Assembly (NCBI RefSeq): GCF_050434145.1
Contig: NZ_JBNPVX010000010.1
Location: 1-64,000 of the forward strand
DNA length: 64,000 bases
Direction of reading: 5' to 3'
Source: JAISST01 sp050434145
GTDB taxonomy: Bacteria; Fusobacteriota; Fusobacteriia; Fusobacteriales; Fusobacteriaceae
The position numbers and the translations under genes were made by a program. Below, one piece after another: positions 44,088 through 52,537 of the stretch; the stretch's first letter is position 1; every line of letters starts with the position of its first letter. Below the pieces are notes generated by a model that ran no database searches, had not been told where the DNA came from, and worked only from the letters and a program-made list of their open reading frames with translations.

Positions 44088-44693
44088 ATGCATAAAAAGC
44101 TTCTATCATTAATTTTGATATTTACATTTATTAATATATTTGGAGGCACTAAAGATTTTTATGATAAATTTGTAGATGAAACCATGAAATTGACTAAAGA
44201 TAAAGTGGTATATGATCCTACATATTTCAAGTTAGATTATCCAAATGGAGATGTTCCCAAAGACAGAGGAGTCTGTACAGATGTAATAATCAGGGCATAC
44301 AGAAAAGTAGGAATAGATTTACAGAAAGAAGTTCATGAAGATATGAAAAACAATTTTAATAAATATCCCAAAAATTGGGGGTTAACTAAGCCAGATAAAA
44401 ATATTGATCATAGAAGAGTTCCTAATCTAATGGTGTTCTTTAATAGATATGGAGAAACTTTAAAAATCACCAAAAATCCAGAAGATTATTTGCCTGGTGA
44501 TATTGTTTGTTGGGACTTAGCCAATGGACTAAAACATATTGGTATTGTAGTGAAAAATAAGTCTTTTGATGATAACAGACCAATGATAGTGCATAACATT
44601 GGAGCAGGTCAAGTGGAAGAAGATTGTCTGTTTTCATATAAAATAATAGGGCATTATCGTTATAATAAAAGTAAGGTTAAAGCAGCTCATTAA
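44088..44693 (+). CDS. Secreted DUF1287 amidase-like protein
   Basis: 201 residues with a signal peptide (about 1-20). DUF1287 pattern: VYDPTYFKLDYPNGDVPKDRGVCTDVIIRAYRKVGIDLQKEVHEDM with the catalytic-type Cys, DHRRVPNLMVFFNR, and LPGDIVCWDLANGLKHIGIVV with the His. The family is NlpC/P60-like, predicted to act on peptidoglycan. It is followed 44 bp later by another secreted gene. Confidence 0.85.
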   Translation: MHKKLLSLILIFTFINIFGGTKDFYDKFVDETMKLTKDKVVYDPTYFKLDYPNGDVPKDRGVCTDVIIRAYRKVGIDLQKEVHEDMKNNFNKYPKNWGLTKPDKNIDHRRVPNLMVFFNRYGETLKITKNPEDYLPGDIVCWDLANGLKHIGIVVKNKSFDDNRPMIVHNIGAGQVEEDCLFSYKIIGHYRYNKSKVKAAH

Positions 44694-44737
44694 AAATAAT
44701 TATAGTTGTTTTGTTAATTAACACAACAGGAGATTAT

Positions 44738-45331
44738 ATGAAAAAACTACTATTAATATTAATTTTTACATTATCAATTTGTGCATTAGGTGATGCAAAT
44801 AAAGTAATCAAGCCATCTAAGTTTCTATTGGAAGAAAGAATACCGGAGTTAAGTGAAATGATGCCAAGTGAAAAATATTTGAATCATTTACATGAAAATG
44901 CTCATAAAACTCAATTAGAAGTTTATAGAAATCTCAATAAATTTGATAATAAAAAATTTAAAAGATATAATGAAAAAGGTAATAAAGTTAAGGTTACTTA
45001 TTACTATTCAAAAAATAAATTAGGAAAAATTGTCAAAGAAGTTATAGGGGAAAAAGATCAAAAATTGGAGATATATTACTTAAAAGGAAAAGATCCTTTT
45101 TTTGCTATATTTAAATATTTATCATATAGTGAAATCCAAGAAGAAAAGATAGAAGAAATAATAAAAAATCAGCAGGAGCCAGTGTACACTGCAGATTATT
45201 ATTTTGTAGATAATGAGCTTTTTCATATATTTGATAGCGAAGATTGTGGTGCTCCTTGGAATGAGGATTATTTAAAAGAAACAGAAAAAGACTTTAGAGA
45301 AAAGCTTAATTCACTTATTTCTAAACAATAA
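44738..45331 (+). CDS. Exported protein of unknown function
   Basis: 197 residues from the ATG at 44738, which follows CAGGAG. A signal peptide MKKLLLILIFTLSICALGDA, then a charged soluble domain with long strand-like stretches (KVKVTYYYSKNKLGKIVKEVIGEKDQKLEIYYLKG). I do not recognise the family. By position between DUF1287 and YARHG genes, it might inhibit or assist the DUF1287 enzyme; this is conjecture. Confidence 0.55.
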   Translation: MKKLLLILIFTLSICALGDANKVIKPSKFLLEERIPELSEMMPSEKYLNHLHENAHKTQLEVYRNLNKFDNKKFKRYNEKGNKVKVTYYYSKNKLGKIVKEVIGEKDQKLEIYYLKGKDPFFAIFKYLSYSEIQEEKIEEIIKNQQEPVYTADYYFVDNELFHIFDSEDCGAPWNEDYLKETEKDFREKLNSLISKQ

Positions 45332-45349
45332 AATATAAAGGGTTTGATT

Positions 45350-46432
45350 ATGAAGAAAATAATATTAATATTAGTGATTGCGTTATCACTAAATATATTT
45401 GCAAATGATGGGGCATATCTGAGCCATGGTGGAGTTATATTCCCAATAAATGAAAATAATATATCTATGGAAAAGGAAATCCTATCATTTAAGGTAAGAG
45501 ATGAAATTTGTTATGTAAATGTACAGTTTACTTTTAATAATCCTAAAAATGAGTATCAAAAATTGTTGGTGGGATTTCAAGCACCAGGTCCATTTGGTGA
45601 TTTAGATCAAAAAGACAAAGGAAATGGAATAAAAGGATTTACAATATTTTATGAAAATAAAATAGTTCCATATGAGCTAAAAAGAGCACATGATGAAGAT
45701 GGGAAACTGTATTCATTGAAAGATTTTGTACCAGAAGATGTGGAAGAAAATTCTGGAATATATGTATATTTGTTTGAAATCGAATTCAAACCAGGATTAA
45801 ATATAGTAAACCATAGTTATTCTTTTCCTGCAAGTACTAATGTCATAATAAAAAACATGTATAATTATATTCTTACAACAGGTGCAAGATGGGCAGATAA
45901 TACAATAAAAAATCTTACAATTGAGATTGATATGGGCAATAACCAATATTTTTATGTAGAAGATATATTTGAGAATAAAGCCAAATGGTCTATTATAGGT
46001 ACTGGCAAAATAGTAGACAAAAATATAGCTGGTCTAGAAGATAATTACTTAAAAATGATAAGAATAATTTCAGGTTATTTGAAAATAGAATTAAATAATT
46101 TTACTCCAAAAGCAAATATTGATTTTGGTATAATAAACGAAAAGACCTTTGCTATGGCTGGTTTTGTAAATACAGATATAGAAAAAAAATTAAGTGAATT
46201 AGAATATTATAATGATGAAAATGATTATTCTAAAGAACAATTAAAATTTTTTAGAAATGCAATATACGCAAAATATGGATATGATTTTAAAGACCAAAGT
46301 CTGAAAAAATTATATTCTCAATATGAATGGTATATTCCTAATCCTAATTTGGATATTAATGAAATTAATATGACTCAATTAGACAATGAATTATTAAGAA
46401 AAATAATGGAACAAGAAAAACTAATGAAATAA
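45350..46432 (+). CDS. Secreted YARHG-domain protein
   Basis: The ATG at 45350 follows AAAGGG; a TTG at 45344 is less likely. 360 residues: signal peptide (1-18, ending NIFA), a beta-rich central domain (EICYVNVQFTFNNPKNEYQKLLVGFQ), and a C-terminal YARHG domain, QLKFFRNAIYAKYGYDFKDQSLKKLYSQYEWYIPN. YARHG domains are extracellular and of uncertain role, possibly cell-wall binding. Confidence 0.75.
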   Translation: MKKIILILVIALSLNIFANDGAYLSHGGVIFPINENNISMEKEILSFKVRDEICYVNVQFTFNNPKNEYQKLLVGFQAPGPFGDLDQKDKGNGIKGFTIFYENKIVPYELKRAHDEDGKLYSLKDFVPEDVEENSGIYVYLFEIEFKPGLNIVNHSYSFPASTNVIIKNMYNYILTTGARWADNTIKNLTIEIDMGNNQYFYVEDIFENKAKWSIIGTGKIVDKNIAGLEDNYLKMIRIISGYLKIELNNFTPKANIDFGIINEKTFAMAGFVNTDIEKKLSELEYYNDENDYSKEQLKFFRNAIYAKYGYDFKDQSLKKLYSQYEWYIPNPNLDINEINMTQLDNELLRKIMEQEKLMK

Positions 46433-46561
46433 AATATTTGTTTTAATTATGGTTTCTGATAGAAATTTAAATATCTATGGAAGAGACAAAATGATAGAAT
46501 TTTGAGCTAGTTTAAAATTTGTATTAAAAATGAGACTAACAGTAGAAAAGGTGTGATTGTT

Positions 46562-47116
46562 GTGATTACTATTTTAAAAAAATATAATGTATCTTTAGGT
46601 ACTTCAGAGGATTTAGATGAATTAACCAATTTATATGATGATTTGTATGATTATTTTCAGTCAACTACTAATTATTCAGGGTGGATAAAAGGTATATATC
46701 CAATAAGAGAAACTGCAGAAGCTGGAATAAATGATGGAACTCTGTTTCTTATGAGAGAAAATTCTCAAATAGTTGGCTCAATAATTTTAAATAATATACC
46801 AGAAGATGCATATAGTCAGGTTAAATGGCAGCTTAATTTGGATTATAATAAAATTTTAGTAATTAGAACTTTTGTAATTCATCCCCAATTTTTGAGAAAT
46901 GGTTTTGGGAAAAAATTATTGGAATTTGCTGAAGAACTAGCTATTTATAACAAAATAAAATCAATAAGATTGGATGTTGCGGAGAATAATTTTCCTGCCA
47001 TATCACTTTATGAGAAAATAGGTTACAAGTATATTGGAACTGTGGATTTAGGGCTTCCATATGAACATTTAAAATGGTTCAAACTTTATGAAAAAGTTAT
47101 TGATAATAAATTATAA
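46562..47116 (+). CDS. GNAT N-acetyltransferase
   Basis: The start is GTG at 46562 (AAAGGTG about 8 bases before it) or GTG at 46553. About 184 residues. The acetyl-CoA motif VIHPQFLRNGFGKKLLEFAEELA and IRLDVAENNFPAISLYEKIGYKYIG are typical. Substrate unknown. Its end overlaps no real gene; the CHAP gene starts 41 bp later. Confidence 0.85.
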   Translation: MITILKKYNVSLGTSEDLDELTNLYDDLYDYFQSTTNYSGWIKGIYPIRETAEAGINDGTLFLMRENSQIVGSIILNNIPEDAYSQVKWQLNLDYNKILVIRTFVIHPQFLRNGFGKKLLEFAEELAIYNKIKSIRLDVAENNFPAISLYEKIGYKYIGTVDLGLPYEHLKWFKLYEKVIDNKL

Positions 47117-47156
47117 ATTAAAAATAAAAAATAAATTTCAATTATGGAGAGATTAT

Positions 47157-47783
47157 ATGAAAAAAATAAAATACTTAGTTATTTTGCTAATATTAGCAGG
47201 TCTAGTAATAATAGGTAATAGAATATATAAAAAAATTACATCTACAAAAAAAGATCCACAAACAGGCTATACAATAAAAATAGGCTCAGAAGTAGATGAT
47301 TTTAATGGAGTAAAAGTCTACTATAATGGCAGTGTTGGTACTGTGGTGGGGAGAAATTTGACCCCAGATGGATATAACCTAGGACTTAAATATCAATGTG
47401 TAGAATTTGTAAAGAGATATTATTATGAGTATTATGGCCACAAAATGCCTGATAGTTATGGTCATGCTAAAGATTTTTTTGATAGTAAAATAAAAGATGG
47501 GGAAAAAAATCCAAAACGAAATCTTATTCAGTATAAGAACAGCAGTAGCTCAAAACCTAAGGTAAGTGATTTGATAATTTTTGGACCTACCATCTCGAAT
47601 AGATATGGACATGTGGCAATTATTAGTGAAGTATCAGAAAATCAAATAGAAATAGTACAACAGAATCCAGGACCATATGCAAATTCTAGAGTTACTTATC
47701 CTTTGGCAAATGTAGAAGGAAAATGGAAAATAGAAAATGACAGAGTTTTAGGTTGGTTAAGAAAAGAAGATAAAAAGAATTAA
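47157..47783 (+). CDS. CHAP-domain amidase (membrane-anchored or secreted)
   Basis: The ATG at 47157 follows TGGAGAG. 208 residues. An N-terminal hydrophobic segment (about 6-22), then a CHAP domain: KYQCVEFVKRYYYEYYGHKMPDSYGHAKDF with the catalytic Cys, and RYGHVAIISEVSENQIEIVQQNPGP with the His. CHAP enzymes cut peptidoglycan crosslinks or act as glutathionylspermidine amidases. Directly upstream of an XAC2610-like gene (16 bp gap). Confidence 0.88.
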   Translation: MKKIKYLVILLILAGLVIIGNRIYKKITSTKKDPQTGYTIKIGSEVDDFNGVKVYYNGSVGTVVGRNLTPDGYNLGLKYQCVEFVKRYYYEYYGHKMPDSYGHAKDFFDSKIKDGEKNPKRNLIQYKNSSSSKPKVSDLIIFGPTISNRYGHVAIISEVSENQIEIVQQNPGPYANSRVTYPLANVEGKWKIENDRVLGWLRKEDKKN

Positions 47784-47799
47784 AAGGAGTTGTGATTTT

Positions 47800-48906
47800 G
47801 TGAAAAAATATATTATTTTAATAATAATAATATTTTCTAATATTATTATGTTTGGGGTTAATACTAAAAATAATATTAACTACATATCCGTTCATAATAT
47901 TGATAATTTCTCAGACAGATATTATGCCAAAGTATTTCTTACAGAAAAAATTGATAATTATAGAGAAATTGGAATAATAGTTATTTATGATATAAAAACC
48001 AACAAAGAATTGATAAGAGTTGACTCAGATGATGTGAGTATAGAATTTGATGATGAGGGAAAAGTAAAAATAAATGTACATGAACTACCTTATGGAGAAC
48101 AAAGTCTAATAATATACGAAGATTTTGATTTTGATGGTGTAAAAGATTTTGCAATAAAAGATGGTAACACTAGTGGATATGGAGGACCTTCATTCCAGAT
48201 ATACTTAGACAAAAAAGGGAAGTTGATTCATCATAAAGGATTGACAGAGTTAGCACATGAGTATCTTGGAATGTTTTATGTGAATAATAAAAATAAAACT
48301 CTTGAGACAATGAGTAAAAGTGGAGCGGCTTGGCATAGCTACTCTACCTTTAAAATAATCAATAATAAATTAATACATACAAAGCTGATAGAAGAAGATG
48401 CAAGATACTATCCATTTTTTCTTATTGAAGAAACTAAAATATCCAATGGAAAAGAAACAATAAAAAAAAGAATAATTATTGATGATATTAATGAGATAAT
48501 GAAAGAATATCCAAAAGAGATGAATAAAATTCTTGACTTTCAAATTATTGAAAATAAAAAGAGAGTAGTTGTTTACATGGATTCATTAGATAATTTGCAT
48601 TATGTTCTATTAAAAGATAAGAATGTAGTAGAATTTCTTTATCCGGCTTTGGAAGATATAAAAAATAATACTTTAAAAGAAAGAAAATTTCAATTGGATA
48701 AAAATAAAAAAATATTAACATTCTTTAATAAAAGTGCAAAGTATATAATTTATCAAGAAGAAGATAAGGAAAAAATAACTGATATTGGAGTTTTAGTTGA
48801 GACAAATGGAAAAAAATATGATTTAAAAGGTAATGTCAAAACTATTGAAGGGACATTAGATGATTTGTTAAATAAGAATGTAGAAAATTTGCAAATTATA
48901 AATTAA
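47800..48906 (+). CDS. Secreted XAC2610-like (lysozyme-inhibitor/immunity-type) protein
   Basis: GTG start, AAAAGGAG site; 368 residues with a signal peptide (about 1-18). Residues ~85-160 carry the XAC2610 pattern: IYEDFDFDGVKDFAIKDGNTSGYGGPSFQIYL. In Xanthomonas such a periplasmic protein inhibits a type IV-secreted lysozyme. Here it follows a CHAP enzyme by 16 bp, so an immunity or inhibitor role is plausible. The C-terminal ~150 residues are unassigned. Confidence 0.65.
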   Translation: MKKYIILIIIIFSNIIMFGVNTKNNINYISVHNIDNFSDRYYAKVFLTEKIDNYREIGIIVIYDIKTNKELIRVDSDDVSIEFDDEGKVKINVHELPYGEQSLIIYEDFDFDGVKDFAIKDGNTSGYGGPSFQIYLDKKGKLIHHKGLTELAHEYLGMFYVNNKNKTLETMSKSGAAWHSYSTFKIINNKLIHTKLIEEDARYYPFFLIEETKISNGKETIKKRIIIDDINEIMKEYPKEMNKILDFQIIENKKRVVVYMDSLDNLHYVLLKDKNVVEFLYPALEDIKNNTLKERKFQLDKNKKILTFFNKSAKYIIYQEEDKEKITDIGVLVETNGKKYDLKGNVKTIEGTLDDLLNKNVENLQIIN

Positions 48907-48933
48907 TTATAATGATGAGGTGGAATATATTTT

Positions 48934-49698
48934 ATGAAAAAATTCATATTATTATGTTTTTTAATACTTGGTTTTAGTGGTGTTACTCTTGCAAATGAAC
49001 CACAAACAATCCATATAATGGTAGCACTTTGTGATAACCAATATCAAGGAATAGTCAAGGTACCAGAAACTATTGGTAATGGACAAGATCCAAGAAATAA
49101 CTTGTATTGGGGAGCACTATATGGTATAAGAACTCACTTCAATAAAAGTAAAGATTGGAAAATGGTAAAATCAGAAAAAATAGATGAAACTATATTAGAA
49201 AGGGTGATTTTTAAGCATGCAACAAAAAACTGGTACATTATAGCAGATGCATATAATGGTAAATATATAAAGAAAACAACTGAGGATTTTTTAACAAGTT
49301 CATCAGGATTAGAAAAAGATTATATTCAATTAGATGATAAAAAATTAGGAATAAAGGGTAATGCAAAACTCATAAGTTATATAGGTCACAATGGATTAAT
49401 GGACTTTGATTTAGAGGGGCAATATAATAATCAAGATGGCGTATCACGAGATGTAATTATTCTGGCTTGTTATAGTAAAAGCTATTTTTCACGAAAATTG
49501 GATAATTCTAAAGTAAATCCACTATTATGGACAACGAATCTTATGGCACCAGAAGCATATACTATTCATGATGCAATAGAAGCGTATATAAATAAAGAAA
49601 GTCAAGATAAAGTTAGGGAAAAAGGTGCTCAAGCTTATTCTAAATATCAAAAATGTGGTTTAAAAGCGGCAAAAAATCTTTTAGTTACAGGATGGTAA
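48934..49698 (+). CDS. Secreted protein with clan-CD (caspase-like) His/Cys pattern
   Basis: 254 residues with a signal peptide (about 1-20). Two strand-plus-catalytic motifs are spaced as in clan-CD peptidases: LISYIGHNGLMDF (His152) and DVIILACYSKSYF (Cys179), followed by WTTNLMAPEAYT. From memory the GH-GLMDF...AC-S..YF...LMAPEAY signature recurs in other Gram-negative bacteria, where it is annotated as hypothetical. Protease activity is inferred. The stop is 2 bp before the next gene. Confidence 0.6.
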   Translation: MKKFILLCFLILGFSGVTLANEPQTIHIMVALCDNQYQGIVKVPETIGNGQDPRNNLYWGALYGIRTHFNKSKDWKMVKSEKIDETILERVIFKHATKNWYIIADAYNGKYIKKTTEDFLTSSSGLEKDYIQLDDKKLGIKGNAKLISYIGHNGLMDFDLEGQYNNQDGVSRDVIILACYSKSYFSRKLDNSKVNPLLWTTNLMAPEAYTIHDAIEAYINKESQDKVREKGAQAYSKYQKCGLKAAKNLLVTGW

Positions 49699-49700
49699 TT

Positions 49701-50357
49701 ATGAAAATAGAAGTTAATAATATAGAGTTATTTTATGAAAAAACTGGAAATGGGAAACCTTTGATTTTACTCCATGGAAATAGTGAAGATCATCATACAT
49801 TTGATAAATTAGTAGAAAAATTAAAAAATCATTTTACTATTTATGCTATTGACAGTAGAAATCACGGTGAAAGTCAAAAAGTAGAAGATTTTTCATATGA
49901 AACAATGGCAAAAGATATTGAGGAATTTATATCAAAATTGCATTTGGAAAAGCCAAGTATTATTGGTTTTAGTGACGGAGCAATAATAGCTTTGACTATG
50001 GCTCTGAATGAAAAAATTCCATTAGAAAAATTAGTTTTATTAGGTGTAAATTTAAAACCAAGTGATTTTACAGAAGAAGCATATAATTTTATAAAATCTT
50101 ATTATGAAAAAACTAATAGTCCATTCTTTAAGTTAATGTTAGAAGCTCCAAATATAGAATTGAAAGAAATAAAGAATATACATAATCAAATACTGTTAGT
50201 AACTGGTGAAAAAGATATTATCAAAGAAGAACTGTATAAACAAATGCATAAAACTTTGTCTAATAGTGAGCTGGTTATTTTACCAAATGAAAATCATGAT
50301 AGTTATATAAAAGATAATGATATGTTGTACCCAATTTTAATGGAGTTTTTAGATTGA
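49701..50357 (+). CDS. Alpha/beta hydrolase
   Basis: The ATG at 49701 lies 2 bp after the previous stop, with CAGGATGG upstream, so translation is coupled. 218 residues. Motifs: LILLHGNSEDHHTFDKLVEKL (oxyanion loop), IDSRNHGES, GFSDGAIIALTMAL where the nucleophile position in G-x-S/D-x-G reads S-D-G, VTGEKD, and NENHDSYI (catalytic His). Cytoplasmic, probable esterase; substrate unknown. Confidence 0.85.
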   Translation: MKIEVNNIELFYEKTGNGKPLILLHGNSEDHHTFDKLVEKLKNHFTIYAIDSRNHGESQKVEDFSYETMAKDIEEFISKLHLEKPSIIGFSDGAIIALTMALNEKIPLEKLVLLGVNLKPSDFTEEAYNFIKSYYEKTNSPFFKLMLEAPNIELKEIKNIHNQILLVTGEKDIIKEELYKQMHKTLSNSELVILPNENHDSYIKDNDMLYPILMEFLD

Positions 50358-50419
50358 TTTAAATTTACCTTATAATAATAGCAACTAAATAAAATATAAA
50401 AAATCTAGGAGATGTTACG

Positions 50420-51430
50420 ATGAAATTAAAAAGTAGTATATTTAATCTTATAAAATGTTTTATTGGAATTTTATTAGTAGAAGCAATATTAGGGGGAATA
50501 TTATTTTTTCTAATAAGCACTTATACTCCATTAAATCAAAAAATTAGCTTAATTATTCTGATAGTATTTGGAGTAATAATGGCATTATTAACTTTGAAAT
50601 CAAAATATGTTACTTTAGAATTTACAGAAGATGGAAAAATTTTAATGAAACATGGTTCCCAAGAAAGAGTGATAAACCTCAAAGATTATGTGATATCATC
50701 CAATGTAATAAACCATTATACTAATGGAATAAAAACTCATACAGAAAGATTTATGGTACTAGATAATGGAATTACAACAGAAGAAGTAAAAGTAGATAAT
50801 TTTTCTAAAAAAGATTTTGAAAAGATATTTTCGTTTATTGGAAAAACAACAGTTAATAAAATCGAAGTGATGAAAACGATATCAGAGAAAGAATTTACTA
50901 TACCAAGAGAAAAAATACTAAATGATAGTAAAAAATTTGTGAAAAAGTTTTTTTTAATAGGGATTATTTTATTTTTAGTATTAGCTGGTGGAATGTTTTT
51001 TATGATGGAGAAATCTAGTTTATCTACCAAAGAAGTAATATTTATGACAATAACTGGCATAATCCCATTCGGTATTCTAATGGTAGGTATAGTTGGTATT
51101 TGTATTTTTTATGAGCACAAAAAAAAGATAAGAAAAACTCCATCTACAATAAGAATAAACAAAGACTTTATACAAATAGATGACAATAGAATACCAATGA
51201 GTACAATAGAAAGTATAAGATTGACTCCTTCTACTTATACCGCTGGTTTTGGAAAAAATGCAAGGGAAATGATAATAATATTTAATGATAAAAATAAAAA
51301 AGAATTTTATTTAGGATTAAGAAGTCCAGCTACAATCAGTAAGACAATATTTTTGGATTATGCAGAAATGTGTGATATGCTTCAGGATACATCTTTAATT
51401 AATAATATAGAATTTATATATGATTTATAA
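50420..51430 (+). CDS. Four-helix membrane protein with two PH-like domains, copy 1
   Basis: 336 residues. Transmembrane pairs at about 8-55 and 175-235, each followed by a cytoplasmic PH-like domain. The first is LEFTEDGKILMKHGSQERVINLKDYV; the second is IRINKDFIQIDDNRIPMSTIESIRLT. The two halves look like an internal duplication. Paralogue of the gene that follows 12 bp later. Function unknown. Confidence 0.65.
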   Translation: MKLKSSIFNLIKCFIGILLVEAILGGILFFLISTYTPLNQKISLIILIVFGVIMALLTLKSKYVTLEFTEDGKILMKHGSQERVINLKDYVISSNVINHYTNGIKTHTERFMVLDNGITTEEVKVDNFSKKDFEKIFSFIGKTTVNKIEVMKTISEKEFTIPREKILNDSKKFVKKFFLIGIILFLVLAGGMFFMMEKSSLSTKEVIFMTITGIIPFGILMVGIVGICIFYEHKKKIRKTPSTIRINKDFIQIDDNRIPMSTIESIRLTPSTYTAGFGKNAREMIIIFNDKNKKEFYLGLRSPATISKTIFLDYAEMCDMLQDTSLINNIEFIYDL

Positions 51431-51442
51431 GAAGGTGTAATT

Positions 51443-52462
51443 GTGGGTGAAATAAAAAAATATAAGACTGATCCATTAAAACTCTTTTTACTGATAATAG
51501 AAAGATGTTTTATTTTGTATATTATTTATTCAGTAATAGAAAAAATAAATATTTTTGATAATATAATATTAAGACAGACAATGTTAGTAATTGGAATTGC
51601 AATAACAATATTTTCAATTTATTTTGAAAATACAGTATTAACTACAGACGATAATGAAATAACAGTAATTCAAAGAAAGAAAATTAAAAAATTTAAATTT
51701 ACAGATTACATTTTATCAACTGAGATGGAAAGTTCTTCCTCTAAAATACTACCATTTCTATTTTATGCAGGTAAAAAACTTATATTAATAAATAAACATG
51801 ACAATGAACAAATAATAATAAAACTATCTTCATTATCAAAAGAAGATTTTCTCGATATCATAACTTTTCTAGAAAAAATAACTATTAACAAAAATGAAAC
51901 TATGCCATTAAATATAGAAAATGAGTTTATTTTACCTAAAAAAAAGATGTTAAGAAACTATATAAATAATATAATAAAAACGATATTAATCTTAGTAGTA
52001 ATAAATTTTATTTTTATAAAAAGTGAGCTAAAAGAACTTGAAGGTCCAATTATAAATAATGGAACATTGGCACCAGAAATTTCAAAGTTATTATTAATTG
52101 GATTAGGGCTTTTTGCTCTTATATTTTTTACAGTATTTTTACCAGAATATATAAAGAGTAAAAAAATGATACCTAATAGAATAAAGATTAATGATGATTC
52201 ACTAGAAATAGATAATGAAATTTTTACTTTTGAAAATATAGACAGAATTGAAATTACATCAGCTAGTAGTGTAAATACATTTTTATCAGATAAGAGAGAA
52301 ATGTTATTATTGCTAAAAAAAGAAAATATATCTAAGAAATATCTTTTTGGTTTTAGAAAAAAAAGTTCCAAAGGAAAATATCTTTTTGATGAATATAAAA
52401 ATTTTTGTGAATTATTACATAAAGTATCACTAAAAACTAATACAGAATTGATATATAAATAG
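51443..52462 (+). CDS. Four-helix membrane protein with two PH-like domains, copy 2
   Basis: GTG start at 51443 with AGAAGGTG. 339 residues, same architecture as copy 1: helices ~15-65 and ~180-235, PH-like segments LTTDDNEITVIQRKKIKKFKFTDYIL and IKINDDSLEIDNEIFTFENIDRIEITSAS. The endings also match (FCELLHKVSLKTNTELIYK versus CDMLQDTSLINNIEFIYDL). A tandem duplication at the right edge of the island. Function unknown. Confidence 0.65.
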   Translation: MGEIKKYKTDPLKLFLLIIERCFILYIIYSVIEKINIFDNIILRQTMLVIGIAITIFSIYFENTVLTTDDNEITVIQRKKIKKFKFTDYILSTEMESSSSKILPFLFYAGKKLILINKHDNEQIIIKLSSLSKEDFLDIITFLEKITINKNETMPLNIENEFILPKKKMLRNYINNIIKTILILVVINFIFIKSELKELEGPIINNGTLAPEISKLLLIGLGLFALIFFTVFLPEYIKSKKMIPNRIKINDDSLEIDNEIFTFENIDRIEITSASSVNTFLSDKREMLLLLKKENISKKYLFGFRKKSSKGKYLFDEYKNFCELLHKVSLKTNTELIYK

Positions 52463-52493
52463 TAGTACTGATTATATTTTCAGTAAAATGTAT

Positions 52494-52532
52494 ATATGTC
52501 TTTGGATATGACTCAGCATATCCAAGGCATAT
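52494..52532. terminator. Hairpin between convergent transcription units
   Basis: TTGGATATG-ACTCAG-CATATCCAA at 52502-52525 extends outward imperfectly to ATATG/CATAT. No T-run, but it is placed where the plus-strand island meets the minus-strand CitMHS gene. Confidence 0.45.
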
Positions 52533-52537
52533 AGATT

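Noticed and set aside
35387..52462. Integron-like cassette array
   Set aside because: Gaps between genes were compared by eye; no repeated attC-like imperfect palindromes or shared boundary sequences were found, and no integrase is present.
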